From Desulfobulbaceae bacterium (lineage in GTDB: Bacteria > Desulfobacterota > Desulfobulbia > Desulfobulbales > SURF-16), in the NCBI GenBank assembly GCA_023230525.1, contig JALNXE010000031.1:1-41436 (forward strand): 41,436 bases of DNA. The letters run 5' to 3'. Shown piece by piece: positions 6,674-15,023 of the stretch. The position numbers were made by a program, and so were the translations under genes. Below the pieces are notes generated by a model that had not been told where the DNA came from, searched no databases, and worked only from the letters and a program-made list of their open reading frames with translations. The first letter of the stretch is position 1, and every line of letters begins with the position of its first letter.

Positions 6674-9376
6674 TCATTCAGTGGTGTTTTTTTTAACCAG
6701 CATCTCAAAGCCTGAAACGAACTGGTTGATGTGCTGATCGCTGATCAGCAGAATGTCCAGCTGCCGGGTAAACCCCACCAGCAGACCAAGAAAGTTGATC
6801 TTTGCCTCGATGTCCCGGGTGGGCAGCTGCTTGATCCTGGCAATAACCAGATCATTGTGCACCTCAACCATGAAATCGTTTTCCGTTAAAATTTTTTCTA
6901 AGAACCTGGCCCTTCGTGAACGGCGGGTCAAATCGCTGACCCCGCCGGCAAAGCGGAAGTAAATATAGCTGTCATTTTGATTATCGGAAACATAGGCATC
7001 GATAATGCTGAAGTGATAGCCTAGCCGCAGACTGATATTGGCGTATTCCTTGGAGATCACCGCCAGATTCTGTCCCATGTATTTGGGGCTGGCGAGCTCG
7101 GTGGGAACAGTTTTGGTCAGACTGGACATGAAACTGGCCATATCAACGGACAGCGGTTCATTGTTCCATGCCCCGGGGCTGCTCAGTCCGTGGACAAAAG
7201 CCCGCATGGGAATGGAGGTGATCCGCTCGATGCCGATGTCCATGACGCCGCCGGTCTCAGCCGGGATGATACCGCCGCCGATATCGATGAGGATCATGTC
7301 CAGGGGCAGATCCCAGCGCAGTTTGCCGGACAGGGCCAGGGGATCGTGCTGCTGGGTGTAATGGAGATTAATCAGTTCTTCCACCGCCTTTTCATGGACA
7401 AACCGGATAATGTCGTGAAAACTCCGGCAGCCTTCCGGCGTGAAATTTTCTTCCGTGGGATCGACCAGGAAAAGCGGTTCGATTTTTTTCAGAACGCGGC
7501 GCAGCAGCCGATACTCGTAAGTCTCTTCTATCCGCTCCGTGGTCAGGCCGTAGAAGCAGAGTTCGTCGATGGTGCCCCCGTAAACAATGTTTTCCTCGGC
7601 ATCGATGGTGACATCCTGACCGGTGGTGAACACCTCGGTGGCATTGCCGGTATTGACGATGGTGGGGACCCGGAATTCCCTGGCGATGGTTGCCATGTGG
7701 CAGGTGGCGGAGCCCACATCGGTGATGATGCCGCGCGCCTTGCTCATCACCTTGGCGTAAAGGGGCGAGGCATATCTGGCCACCAGGATGGCGCCGCTGG
7801 GGAAATAATTGAGATCGGCGCTGTTGTTTACCACAAATATTTTGCCGGCGCCGATCCCTTTCTGGGCAATAACGCCTTTATCCTTCATCAGCACCGGGTA
7901 TTTTCTGACGATGGCGGCAATGTCACAGAGCTGCTGGGAATTTTGCGCTGCCAGGTTCAAGGGCCGGGCCTGCAGAATGACCAGTTCCCCCTGCCGGTCA
8001 ATGCTGAATTCGATATCCATGTGGGAGCGGAAAAACTGTTCGATCTCCAGGGCCGTGGTGGCCAGCTGGCTGATCTGATCGTTGGTAAGCGAGGCGTTGC
8101 TTTTGCGGGAATCCTCCACCGCCTGCATCATTGTGCCGCCCTCCGGCTGCGGGATGAGCTGTTTTTCCTTGCGCACCAGGCTGACGGCTGAAATTTTGTG
8201 AGGTTTTTTTCGGCTGACGGTGTACTGATCGGCGCTGATTTCACCGGAAACCACCGGTTCCCCCAGCCCCCAGGCCGCGGAAATCATCAGATCGTCCTGC
8301 CGGGGCGAAGTGGGGGAGATGGTATAGATCACCCCGCTTAACCTGGCATCGATCATGGCCTGACAGGCAACGGACATGGCCATTTCCTGGTCGCCGAAAC
8401 CATTTTGCCGCCGGTATTCCATGGCCGCGGGGGAAAAGGCGCTGGCAATCACCTCCTTGTAGCAGTGAAACAGGTTCTCTTCGGCCACATTCAACATGCT
8501 CTTATACTGGCCGGCAAAGGAGAGCTCGCTGTCCTCGCCCCAGGCGCTGCTGCGCACCGCCAGGTGGAGGGTTTTATTTCCCGTCAGCTGGTGCAGTTGG
8601 GCAAGCGCTGTCTGCACCGCCTTTTTCACGTCAAGGGGAACAACAGCCGCGCTGATCAGGGCCATGATCTTGGCCGAGGCCTGCTCACCGGTAAGACTGT
8701 TCAGATGCCACTCCCCGGTGATGGCCTGCACCTTGGGCCAGAGTTCGTTGAACTCCATGAAAGACTGAAACGAGCGGGCCGTGATGGCAAAGCCTGCCGG
8801 CACACGCAGCCCGAGAACGTTTTTCATTTCTGCCAGCCGGGCGTTCTTGCCGCCCACCACACTGATATGCTCCCGGCTGATCCGTTCATAGGGCATGACG
8901 AAATCAGCGCCGGAAATCACCAGCCGGCTGGCCATTTCTTCCTCGATATCGTAACTGATTTCCCTGAATACTTTAAAAAGCCCGGAGTATTTCTGCGGGG
9001 CCAAACCTTCAAGATTATAGATCAGTTGATCGACGAGTTCCCTCAGTTCCTGGCAGAAAGAACGGATATACTGCTGATCAAAAACATAGTGGCCACCCAG
9101 TTTGTCGTTGGCCTCGGCAATGAGTTCCAGGGACCGGTTGTTCAGCGTCAGAATATTCTGGAATCTGCCGAACAGGGTGGCAAAAGGGACACGCTGAGCT
9201 GCTTTCGGTTCCGGATGGAAGGTGCGGTTGGCCCAGGTAAGGATATTTTTCATTGTTCGTAAACTTCTGTCTTTAACCGGGGGCCGGTCGGCCACAGGGC
9301 GGTTTCCTTGACCCGTGGCAGCCGGTAAGTCCCGCATAAGCGGATAAGGTAAATAAGCTTTGCTGATGGAAACCAT
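6674..9376 (-). CDS. PEP synthase-like protein: ATP-grasp plus phosphohistidine domain, no PEP barrel
   Basis: About 900 residues. After a helical N-terminal region (1-165) comes the PPDK/PEP-synthase ATP-grasp domain (about 170-475: VVGGKNARLAEMKN, AVRSSAWGEDSELSFAGQ, DIEFSIDRQGELVILQARP). The swivelling phosphohistidine domain follows (about 500-605) with GSATCHMATIAREF, giving catalytic His near residue 560. The C-terminal 290 residues do not show the PEP/pyruvate-binding TIM-barrel motifs of PpsA or PPDK, and no known domain was recognised there. It can plausibly autophosphorylate from ATP, but the phosphate acceptor is unknown. GGAG 8 nt before ATG 9376 favours that start over ATG 9382. 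It is followed by the receiver gene. Confidence 0.8.
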   Translation of the reverse strand: MVSISKAYLPYPLMRDLPAATGQGNRPVADRPPVKDRSLRTMKNILTWANRTFHPEPKAAQRVPFATLFGRFQNILTLNNRSLELIAEANDKLGGHYVFDQQYIRSFCQELRELVDQLIYNLEGLAPQKYSGLFKVFREISYDIEEEMASRLVISGADFVMPYERISREHISVVGGKNARLAEMKNVLGLRVPAGFAITARSFQSFMEFNELWPKVQAITGEWHLNSLTGEQASAKIMALISAAVVPLDVKKAVQTALAQLHQLTGNKTLHLAVRSSAWGEDSELSFAGQYKSMLNVAEENLFHCYKEVIASAFSPAAMEYRRQNGFGDQEMAMSVACQAMIDARLSGVIYTISPTSPRQDDLMISAAWGLGEPVVSGEISADQYTVSRKKPHKISAVSLVRKEKQLIPQPEGGTMMQAVEDSRKSNASLTNDQISQLATTALEIEQFFRSHMDIEFSIDRQGELVILQARPLNLAAQNSQQLCDIAAIVRKYPVLMKDKGVIAQKGIGAGKIFVVNNSADLNYFPSGAILVARYASPLYAKVMSKARGIITDVGSATCHMATIAREFRVPTIVNTGNATEVFTTGQDVTIDAEENIVYGGTIDELCFYGLTTERIEETYEYRLLRRVLKKIEPLFLVDPTEENFTPEGCRSFHDIIRFVHEKAVEELINLHYTQQHDPLALSGKLRWDLPLDMILIDIGGGIIPAETGGVMDIGIERITSIPMRAFVHGLSSPGAWNNEPLSVDMASFMSSLTKTVPTELASPKYMGQNLAVISKEYANISLRLGYHFSIIDAYVSDNQNDSYIYFRFAGGVSDLTRRSRRARFLEKILTENDFMVEVHNDLVIARIKQLPTRDIEAKINFLGLLVGFTRQLDILLISDQHINQFVSGFEMLVKKNTTE

Positions 9377-9491
9377 TGTCATCTCTCCTCACGTGGGGGT
9401 ACCCGGTTAACAGGCCGGCACCCCCTGCGTGATTTCAATCCTAACAATATGCCTTTTTGACAGATAGTGCAAGAGGGCAAACAGCCCTGCT

Positions 9492-10280
9492 TTAATGGGC
9501 ACCACCCTTGCTCCTGAAGATCATGCTCGTGCCGAGGCCTGCGAAGATGGCGATGACCACGGACATGATGCCGTATACCAGGGAGCGGCCGAAGGCCATT
9601 GACGACAGGAAGGCGGGAAAGCCGATCTGAGTCAGCGTGAGCTGCTGGCTGCTGCCCTCAATGATCGTATTGCCGCTGACCGCGATCACGTCCACCTGAT
9701 AGTCGCCCGCTTTCAGTTTCGGCGGCACATGAATGGTGGCGGTGTAGGATTTCATGGCGCCATTGGCATTGGCGAACTGCACCGCATCAGGATTCAGTTT
9801 GTACAGTTCCTCATGTTTCTTGAGTTTCATGAACTCTTTGAAGACCACTTCCTTATCGTTGGTGGTGGGCACGACTTTCATATCCTGCTTGATCGCGTCA
9901 AAGCCCAGACCCATGCTGTCCCACTTGTTGGAGTTTTCGGCCGTCGCCATTTCCCCCAAAGCCTTTGAGGTGTATAACAGGTAGACCGAGGGTACATTTT
10001 CAAAAGTCACTTCGCCGATATTCATCCACAGCAGACCACCGACCTTGCCCTTTTTCTTCAGGGTGACGTCATGCCGGGTGCCGGTGAGGCGGATAAGCAG
10101 CTCGGCATCTGCCGGCGCTTCGCCGGAAACTTTGACATCCGTGCCGTTGTAAAAGGCGCTGATGCTGATGCTGGTCGGGTCAAGGTTGAGGGTAACCGGC
10201 TGCTCCGCCCTCAGGGCAGGTGGCAGACAGACAAGAGTGGCGAACAGGAAAAACAGGGTGATAACAATTTTCTGAGACAT
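9492..10280 (-). CDS. TIGR02186-type membrane-anchored protein
   Basis: A 262-residue protein with an N-terminal signal peptide (hydrophobic to about residue 25, LRAEQ), a beta-rich periplasmic part and one C-terminal transmembrane helix (about 232-254). The pattern SISAFYNGTDVKVSGEAP, the GGLLWMNIGEVTFENVPSVYLLYTS region and the overall length fit the TIGR02186 family, whose members are encoded next to TauE/SafE permeases. Its start lies one base after the stop of the permease gene, so the two are cotranscribed and probably form a membrane unit. The molecular function is not known. Confidence 0.75.
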   Translation of the reverse strand: MSQKIVITLFFLFATLVCLPPALRAEQPVTLNLDPTSISISAFYNGTDVKVSGEAPADAELLIRLTGTRHDVTLKKKGKVGGLLWMNIGEVTFENVPSVYLLYTSKALGEMATAENSNKWDSMGLGFDAIKQDMKVVPTTNDKEVVFKEFMKLKKHEELYKLNPDAVQFANANGAMKSYTATIHVPPKLKAGDYQVDVIAVSGNTIIEGSSQQLTLTQIGFPAFLSSMAFGRSLVYGIMSVVIAIFAGLGTSMIFRSKGGAH

Positions 10281-10281
10281 A

Positions 10282-11214
10282 TTAGTGCCCCCCTTTGTAT
10301 GATAAAAGTATGTCAGGCGTCAGCAGCAGATCGGCCATCATTTTCACGCAGACAATCAAAACCAGCGATGCCAGCAGGATCTTCAGCTGATCGCCTTTCA
10401 GTTTTTTGCTGAGCGTGGTGCCGATCTGGGCGCCAATGGTTGATCCGAGCAGCAGCAGGAGCGCCAGCACGAAATCCACGGTGTGGTTGCTCCATGATTG
10501 CATGATGGTAACGTTTACACAGGTAAAGAGAATCTGAAACAGACTGGTGCCCACCACCACGTGCATGGGCATTCTCAGCAGATAGACCATTACCGGCACC
10601 ATGATGAAACCGCCGCCCACGCCCATGATGGCTGCCAGCACGCCGACCAGGGTGCCGAGAATCAGCGGCAGCAGCAGGGAGATCTCAATTCCCGATTTGA
10701 CGAACTTGGTCTGCATGGGCATTTTTTTCAGGAGCCGGGCGTAGGTGGACTCCTTCTTCGGCGCAGCTGTGGTTACCACTGCCGGGGCCTCTTTTTTCTT
10801 AAGCGACTGGAGGGCCTCCAGGAACATGTAAGAACCCACACCGCCCAGCATCAGTACGTAGGTTACGGTGATGAGAAAATCTGCATTGCCCATCGCTCTC
10901 AGGATTTTGATGACCTGCACCCCCAAGGTGCCGCCCACCACGCCGCCGATGAGCAGCAGCCATCCCATTTTGAAATCGACATTGCCCAGCCGCCAGTGGG
11001 CCAGGGTGCCGGAAGTGGAGGCGCCGACAATCTGATTGGAATCAGATGCCGCCGCCACCGTGGCCGGGATACCGAACATGATCAGCAGAGGGGTCATGAG
11101 AAAACCACCGCCCACGCCAAAGATGCCGGACAGGAGGCCGACCGCCCCCCCCAGCCCGAAAATCGTTAGAATATTCACGCTGTTTCCTGCGATTGGAAGA
11201 TACATGTGCCACAT
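10282..11214 (-). CDS. TauE/SafE-family sulfite/organosulfonate-type permease
   Basis: A 310-residue membrane protein made of two homologous halves, each starting with the family motif (LLSGIFGVGGGFLMTPLLI near residue 30 and LAAIMGVGGGFIMVPVMVY near residue 200), separated by a charged cytoplasmic loop. About eight or nine transmembrane helices are visible. The family exports or imports small anions such as sulfite, sulfoacetate or other sulfonates; the real substrate cannot be read here. The start overlaps the end of the universal stress gene by one base and the stop abuts the TIGR02186-type gene, placing it inside the operon running from 11675 to 6258. Confidence 0.85.
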   Translation of the reverse strand: MWHMYLPIAGNSVNILTIFGLGGAVGLLSGIFGVGGGFLMTPLLIMFGIPATVAAASDSNQIVGASTSGTLAHWRLGNVDFKMGWLLLIGGVVGGTLGVQVIKILRAMGNADFLITVTYVLMLGGVGSYMFLEALQSLKKKEAPAVVTTAAPKKESTYARLLKKMPMQTKFVKSGIEISLLLPLILGTLVGVLAAIMGVGGGFIMVPVMVYLLRMPMHVVVGTSLFQILFTCVNVTIMQSWSNHTVDFVLALLLLLGSTIGAQIGTTLSKKLKGDQLKILLASLVLIVCVKMMADLLLTPDILLSYKGGH

Positions 11215-11675
11215 TAACGTACTCCTCTTTTTTGGTTGAATGTTAAACTTGTGCTGGATAACTTTTCTGATACGATCATGATCCGGCAGCTAATTTTTTG
11301 TTTGATGTTCATCAGCCTCTCCAGAAAGCGGCCTGCGTCCTCCTGATGGCCTGGGGCGGGGAAGCTGACGATCAGCAGGGAAATTTTGTTTTCCTGGACA
11401 AAATTGACAAGTTCCGATTCATACGGCCCGTTCCCCACATAGAAATTTACCTTCACCCCGTCCCTGCGGCTGCTGTCGCTGATGAGGGCTAGTAATTGTT
11501 TCTGTACGGTAAACTCATCATTGGTTTCTCCCTCCGTGGCGTCAATCCCCTCACCATGGTGGTCGATCAGCAGAAAAGAGATTTGCGCCTGAATCCGTTG
11601 TGCCAGATTGAGGGCATAAACGGCGGCTGACACGCTGGGGTGTCCGGTCTCAACTGCAACCAGAATTCTGTTCAT
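11214..11675 (-). CDS. universal stress protein (UspA fold)
   Basis: A 153-residue protein starting MNRILVAVETGHPS with the alternating beta/alpha pattern of the Usp domain (LNLAQRIQAQISFLLI, VNFYVGNGPYESELVNFVQ, ISLLIVSFPAPG). The ATP-binding GxxGx9G(S/T) motif expected after the fourth strand is not present, so it resembles the non-nucleotide-binding UspA group. It is the first gene of the minus-strand operon that continues into the TauE/SafE permease with a one-base overlap. It probably links the permease/phosphotransferase genes to stress signalling, which is inference from position. Confidence 0.78.
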   Translation of the reverse strand: MNRILVAVETGHPSVSAAVYALNLAQRIQAQISFLLIDHHGEGIDATEGETNDEFTVQKQLLALISDSSRRDGVKVNFYVGNGPYESELVNFVQENKISLLIVSFPAPGHQEDAGRFLERLMNIKQKISCRIMIVSEKLSSTSLTFNQKRGVR

Positions 11676-12169
11676 GTTTCATTCCACTGCTTCCTTGTCT
11701 TCTTTACCCGGGCGTTCAGCTGCAGGTTATGCCGGCGCACGCAAGCTTCAGGTTCCTTTTACCGGCTGGTATTATCAGGAACTGTGCCAGATGGTGGAAG
11801 AGTGCCAGCTGTAGCCAGAATTAGTGTATATATTGTCGAAATTATTGATTTAATTTTATAGGCCGCAGGGGCGGATCAGGGAAAATCAGACAGGGAGAGG
11901 CCTGCTCACTGCAGAGCGGGAAAGGGAACCGGCGGGGCCAACTGCCGTCTGAAGCCTGCTACGCGGGGCAACAGGGCGCGTGGGGCAGGGAAGGGAAGTG
12001 ATTTTTTGGCCGTTCGCATTTCATTTTGAAATGGCAGGGGTGGGGACGCGCAAATCCAGGGTGGGCAGGGGAATCAGCTCTTTGGCCGGCCACCGGCGTT
12101 TCAATATGAAATTTTTGGCTGGAAGGGACGGGACGGATGGGAAAAAATGATGTGGCATCAACGGGAAGA
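11676..12169. other. long intergenic region with duplicated block and palindromes
   Basis: About 500 bases without a convincing gene between the universal stress gene and the terminator of the Gly/Met-rich protein gene. It contains an AT-rich segment at about 11820-11860 that may hold the operon promoter read leftwards (no clear -35/-10 pair seen), and two degenerate copies of a ~70-bp unit at 11983-12048 and 12063-12135, each with a TTTCA-N3-TGAAA palindrome. Short frames inside it are low-complexity and lack ribosome-binding sites. Confidence 0.5.
11983..12135. repeat. two degenerate direct copies of a ~70-bp unit
   Basis: Each unit reads in order: GGGCAGGGG-like run, TTTGGCCG, a palindrome TTTCA-N3-TGAAA (12019-12031 and 12099-12111), then GGxAGGGG/GGGACG. 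Copy 1 is 11983-12048 and copy 2 is 12063-12135. The order of elements is kept although the spacers vary. Confidence 0.45.
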
Positions 12170-12197
12170 GAGAGACCCCGCTGATGCGGCGTCTCTC
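12170..12197 (-). terminator. hairpin, candidate terminator of the Gly/Met-rich gene
   Basis: Stem GAGAGAC/GTCTCTC plus CCGC/GCGG around a TGAT loop, with one C-C mismatch, about 36 nt past the stop of the minus-strand gene. The following T-tract is poor (TCTTCCCGTT), so efficiency is doubtful. Confidence 0.45.
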
Positions 12198-12232
12198 CAG
12201 CTCCCGGACAGGCCGGTAAACGGCAGATAGAA

Positions 12233-12631
12233 TCAGCGGTTGCGGCCACCGCCGCCAGACCCCATGCCCATCCCCCCGCCGGACCCCATGCCGCCGCTGC
12301 CAGGCCCCATCCCTGTGCCCATCCCCATGCCGCCTCCCGGGGCGGACGGTTCATCCGGCAGGGTGATGCCTTGTTCTTTGGCGCGCTCCTGCATCATCTG
12401 ATGATGCTCCAAGCGGTAAGCCTCGCGTTCCTCATTGGTCTTCAGGCTGCGCATTTTCGCCCGGTGCTCGGCCATTTCCTGAGGGGTCATCAACTGGTTG
12501 CCATAAATTTGTTCCTTTTGCTGCACCTGGGTTTGCACCTGGGCGGGATCCATATCCGCAGCCGGGGAAACGGCAGGAAACAGTGATACAACGCCAGCCA
12601 CAACTGAAAGAATTACGTTACGCCTGATCAT
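12233..12631 (-). CDS. secreted protein with Gly/Met-rich C-terminal tail
   Basis: A 132-residue protein with a signal peptide (MIRRNVILSVVAGVVSLFPAVSPAA, probable cleavage after AA). A charged helical middle follows (about 40-92: LMTPQEMAEHRAKMRSLKTNEE..., HHQMMQERAKEQG), then a tail from about residue 98 made almost only of Gly, Met and Ser. The helical core matches a widespread group of uncharacterised periplasmic proteins in proteobacteria. The His/Met content suggests a possible metal-binding role, which is inference. The start is supported by AAGGAG 7-8 nt upstream. It is probably monocistronic, with the terminator candidate at 12170-12197. Confidence 0.75.
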   Translation of the reverse strand: MIRRNVILSVVAGVVSLFPAVSPAADMDPAQVQTQVQQKEQIYGNQLMTPQEMAEHRAKMRSLKTNEEREAYRLEHHQMMQERAKEQGITLPDEPSAPGGGMGMGTGMGPGSGGMGSGGGMGMGSGGGGRNR

Positions 12632-12811
12632 CTGGTTATCTCCTTGTCAAGTCATGAAGGGATTGCTTTACCCCAACCCGATGGGTGTTGTCTAGTTTGC
12701 CCTCACTTGCCGCTTTTGCCGGTGCGATTGCCGGCCCGGCGGTGAACCTGCATGATATGGTAAGGCTTCACACGCCATGTGTAAAGGCAAGGATGAAAGA
12801 ATCTGTCGGGA

Positions 12812-13390
12812 TCAGGCGGTCTGCCCTTTGTCCTGGGCGGTTTCCGGGACGGCATAGTGTTTTTCCAGGTCATCGACCACGGACTTATAATGTTCATGGA
12901 TCATCAGCCGGTCAAATTCCCGGAACTCGGCAAGCATTGCCTGGTCTTCTGCTTCGGTGAAGTAGGCCCGGGAGGCGGGGAAAAAGATTTTATCCTCTTT
13001 TTCGATATGTCTGGGATAGAAATCCACCAAGGTACGCAGGCAGCTGCCAATGTCGGCCAGGGCCGAGGCCTCGCCGCTGCGATAGCGGCTGTTTGCCGCG
13101 ACCAGGGCCTTGGTGGTGGTCCGTCCGAAGGCATGTTCTTCTATCAGTTCCTGCATGACTCTGCGGTCCGCATCCGACAGGTTTTTGCCCTGCAGATTCC
13201 TGAACAGGATGTCTTCCTCCTTGCCGTGGTGGGTGCGGTCCGCATAGGTCCGGATAAAGTCAACGGCCTGGTCGACGAAAACCGGATCAATTATGCGGGT
13301 TTTCTCTGTCTGGGTAAGCGTCTGCCGGATCAAGGCGAGCATCCGTTCAATGAAGCGGTGCTCGATCATCAGGGGGCCGCGGGCCTGCAT
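12812..13390 (-). CDS. hemerythrin-like di-iron protein
   Basis: A 192-residue four-helix protein with the hemerythrin/HHE ligand pattern: H11 (MIEHRFIERM), H54-H55 and E58 (THHGKEEDILF), H86 (IEEHAFGR), H128 and E132 (RHIEKEDKIFF), plus a C-terminal HEHY. Such domains bind a non-haem di-iron centre and serve in oxygen, NO or iron sensing or storage. GGAGAACAGCTT before ATG 13390 supports the start. The start lies inside the end of the cupin gene (22-nt overlap), so the two are translationally coupled. Confidence 0.85.
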   Translation of the reverse strand: MQARGPLMIEHRFIERMLALIRQTLTQTEKTRIIDPVFVDQAVDFIRTYADRTHHGKEEDILFRNLQGKNLSDADRRVMQELIEEHAFGRTTTKALVAANSRYRSGEASALADIGSCLRTLVDFYPRHIEKEDKIFFPASRAYFTEAEDQAMLAEFREFDRLMIHEHYKSVVDDLEKHYAVPETAQDKGQTA

Positions 13391-13773
13391 AAGCTGTTCT
13401 CCTGTTTTTTGGTTATTCTGTTGGGAAACGACACTTCAAGCACCACGCAGCCCTGCTCGGTCCGGAACGGTCCGTGCACCTCCCCCGGGGGCCTGCTGGC
13501 ATAATAACCGGGTTGCAGCCATCTGGCAAAGGCCGCATCATAGAGGCGGCCGCTGACGATAAAAACCTCTTCCGGATACTCATGACTCCTGCCGCCGAAG
13601 GGGGTGGTGTCGGCGCCGGGATGAAAGCGGGTCAGTCGGGTATATTCACCGGTCTGCTCATCAATGCTCAGGGTCAATTCCTCGGCCATTCCCTCCAGGC
13701 CTCTGGCCGGCTGCCATTTATCCCTGTTTTCCTCACTGAGTGGATTCCAGTAGGTTATCGTTGTTTTCGTCAT
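13369..13773 (-). CDS. cupin-domain protein
   Basis: A 134-residue single cupin. The barrel motif SHEYPEEVFIVSGRLYD (H64, E68/E69) and a later PPGEVHGPF (H100) form the usual metal-binding set, as in ChrR-type/DUF4437 cupins. No catalytic activity can be assigned. An in-frame GTG at 13842, overlapping the previous gene, would add 23 residues and has GGAG close by; ATG 13773 is preferred because the domain starts right after it, but this is not settled. It lies downstream of the homospermidine-synthase-like gene and overlaps hemerythrin, so all are probably one transcript. Confidence 0.75.
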   Translation of the reverse strand: MTKTTITYWNPLSEENRDKWQPARGLEGMAEELTLSIDEQTGEYTRLTRFHPGADTTPFGGRSHEYPEEVFIVSGRLYDAAFARWLQPGYYASRPPGEVHGPFRTEQGCVVLEVSFPNRITKKQENSLCRPAAP

Positions 13774-13838
13774 GAATTTCAGAATAGTTGATTTTATAGC
13801 GTTAATTCTAACTCCTGGCTGCTGAATTCTCAGCCCTA

Positions 13839-15023
13839 TCACATTCTCCGGAAGCTGAGATCAAGATGGTCCCCATCCTGCCAGGCCATGCCGAGAGCCG
13901 GCATGAGCCGCTCGATCTCCTGCCAGTCCCCGGCGCTGATCGGCAGATCAGCGGCGCAATAGTTGCCGGCCAAGGTGCCGTAACGGGTCTGCTGCAGGAG
14001 CAGCACGGCCAGCAGCATGGAGAGGGCGGTTTGCAACTGCACGGCGTTGATGCCATGCTCCTGCCAGGTCTGCCGGTGATCCGTCTGCCAGTACAGGGTT
14101 TTCTGCCAGCCGGCCGCGGCGTCACTCACCCTGACCGCCACCCGTTCCAGTCCGCTGACCGGTATGTTGCCCGGCGGGACCTGTAAAACCTCGTGAGCCT
14201 CCTGGGGCGTGCGGGTCAGGGTGCCCATGACCTGGGGGTGCAGGCCGTAGATAAAACAGGCATCCCTGACTCCGTGGATCATGCCCAGGTTCCAGATATC
14301 CTCGTGGGCGACGATGCGGGAGGCAACGGCATCGCCCTGCCAGAAGGCCATGGCCCGGCGGGCTCCCCGGTTGCAGCCTTCCCTGGGCCTGCCGTTTTTT
14401 ATCTCCAGGGTGGGGAAAGACATCATCTCTTCAATAAAGGCGGACGGGCACCAGCCCACCGCGATCTTGTCCTGGAAATATGCCGCCTCAAGCTGGTCAT
14501 GTTCAAAAACGGTAACATTGAGACCCTTGGCGGTCTGGGGGCTTTCCCGCATGATTCTGCGGGCCATGATCTCCACCAGGCCGGGGTTTATGCCCCAGCA
14601 GAGCCATTGGGGGCAGCGGCTGGCCACCGGAGTCAGGGCATATTCCATGAGGCGGCTGAACCGGTGCTCCCCGGGATTGGGGCCGGCCCCGGCGCAGGAG
14701 TCCACATAGGCCAGGCCAAGGGAGGCCAGCATGTGCCGAATCCGCACATTGTCCACATCGGCGCAGAGATTGACCAGCAGTCCCTTGCCCTCCATGCTCT
14801 CCGTTATTTTGGCAAGTACCTGCCGGTCTTCCACCGAGCCGTGCAGAAAGCTGAAGCCGCGGTTGCGGAACCCGGCAAACCGGCCGGCATCCAGATCAAC
14901 CAGGATCACCTTTTTAAAGGATGACAGCACCTTGCCGCCAAGGGTGATCATGCTGCTGCCGATTGCTCCCACTCCGGCCATGATCAGGGTATCAAAGTTT
15001 CTCTGTCCGGCGCGCAGATTCAT
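13839..15023 (-). CDS. homospermidine synthase / saccharopine dehydrogenase-like oxidoreductase
   Basis: A 394-residue protein with an N-terminal Rossmann motif GVGAIG (17-22), a beta-strand acidic end VDLDAGR, and motifs typical of homospermidine synthases and saccharopine dehydrogenases: VNLCADVDN, LAYVDSCAG and WGINPGLVEIMARRI (about 143-156). These enzymes make or break secondary amines with NAD(P). Family membership is clear but the substrate is unknown. The ATG overlaps the stop of the radical SAM gene as ATGA, indicating coupled translation and probably a joint pathway. A polyamine role is possible; action on a modified peptide or amino acid is an alternative. Confidence 0.72.
   Translation of the reverse strand: MNLRAGQRNFDTLIMAGVGAIGSSMITLGGKVLSSFKKVILVDLDAGRFAGFRNRGFSFLHGSVEDRQVLAKITESMEGKGLLVNLCADVDNVRIRHMLASLGLAYVDSCAGAGPNPGEHRFSRLMEYALTPVASRCPQWLCWGINPGLVEIMARRIMRESPQTAKGLNVTVFEHDQLEAAYFQDKIAVGWCPSAFIEEMMSFPTLEIKNGRPREGCNRGARRAMAFWQGDAVASRIVAHEDIWNLGMIHGVRDACFIYGLHPQVMGTLTRTPQEAHEVLQVPPGNIPVSGLERVAVRVSDAAAGWQKTLYWQTDHRQTWQEHGINAVQLQTALSMLLAVLLLQQTRYGTLAGNYCAADLPISAGDWQEIERLMPALGMAWQDGDHLDLSFRRM

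Noticed and set aside
7190..8191. 333-codon plus-strand frame inside the PEP-synthase-like gene
   Set aside because: Antisense shadow; the minus-strand protein carries all conserved motifs of the family.
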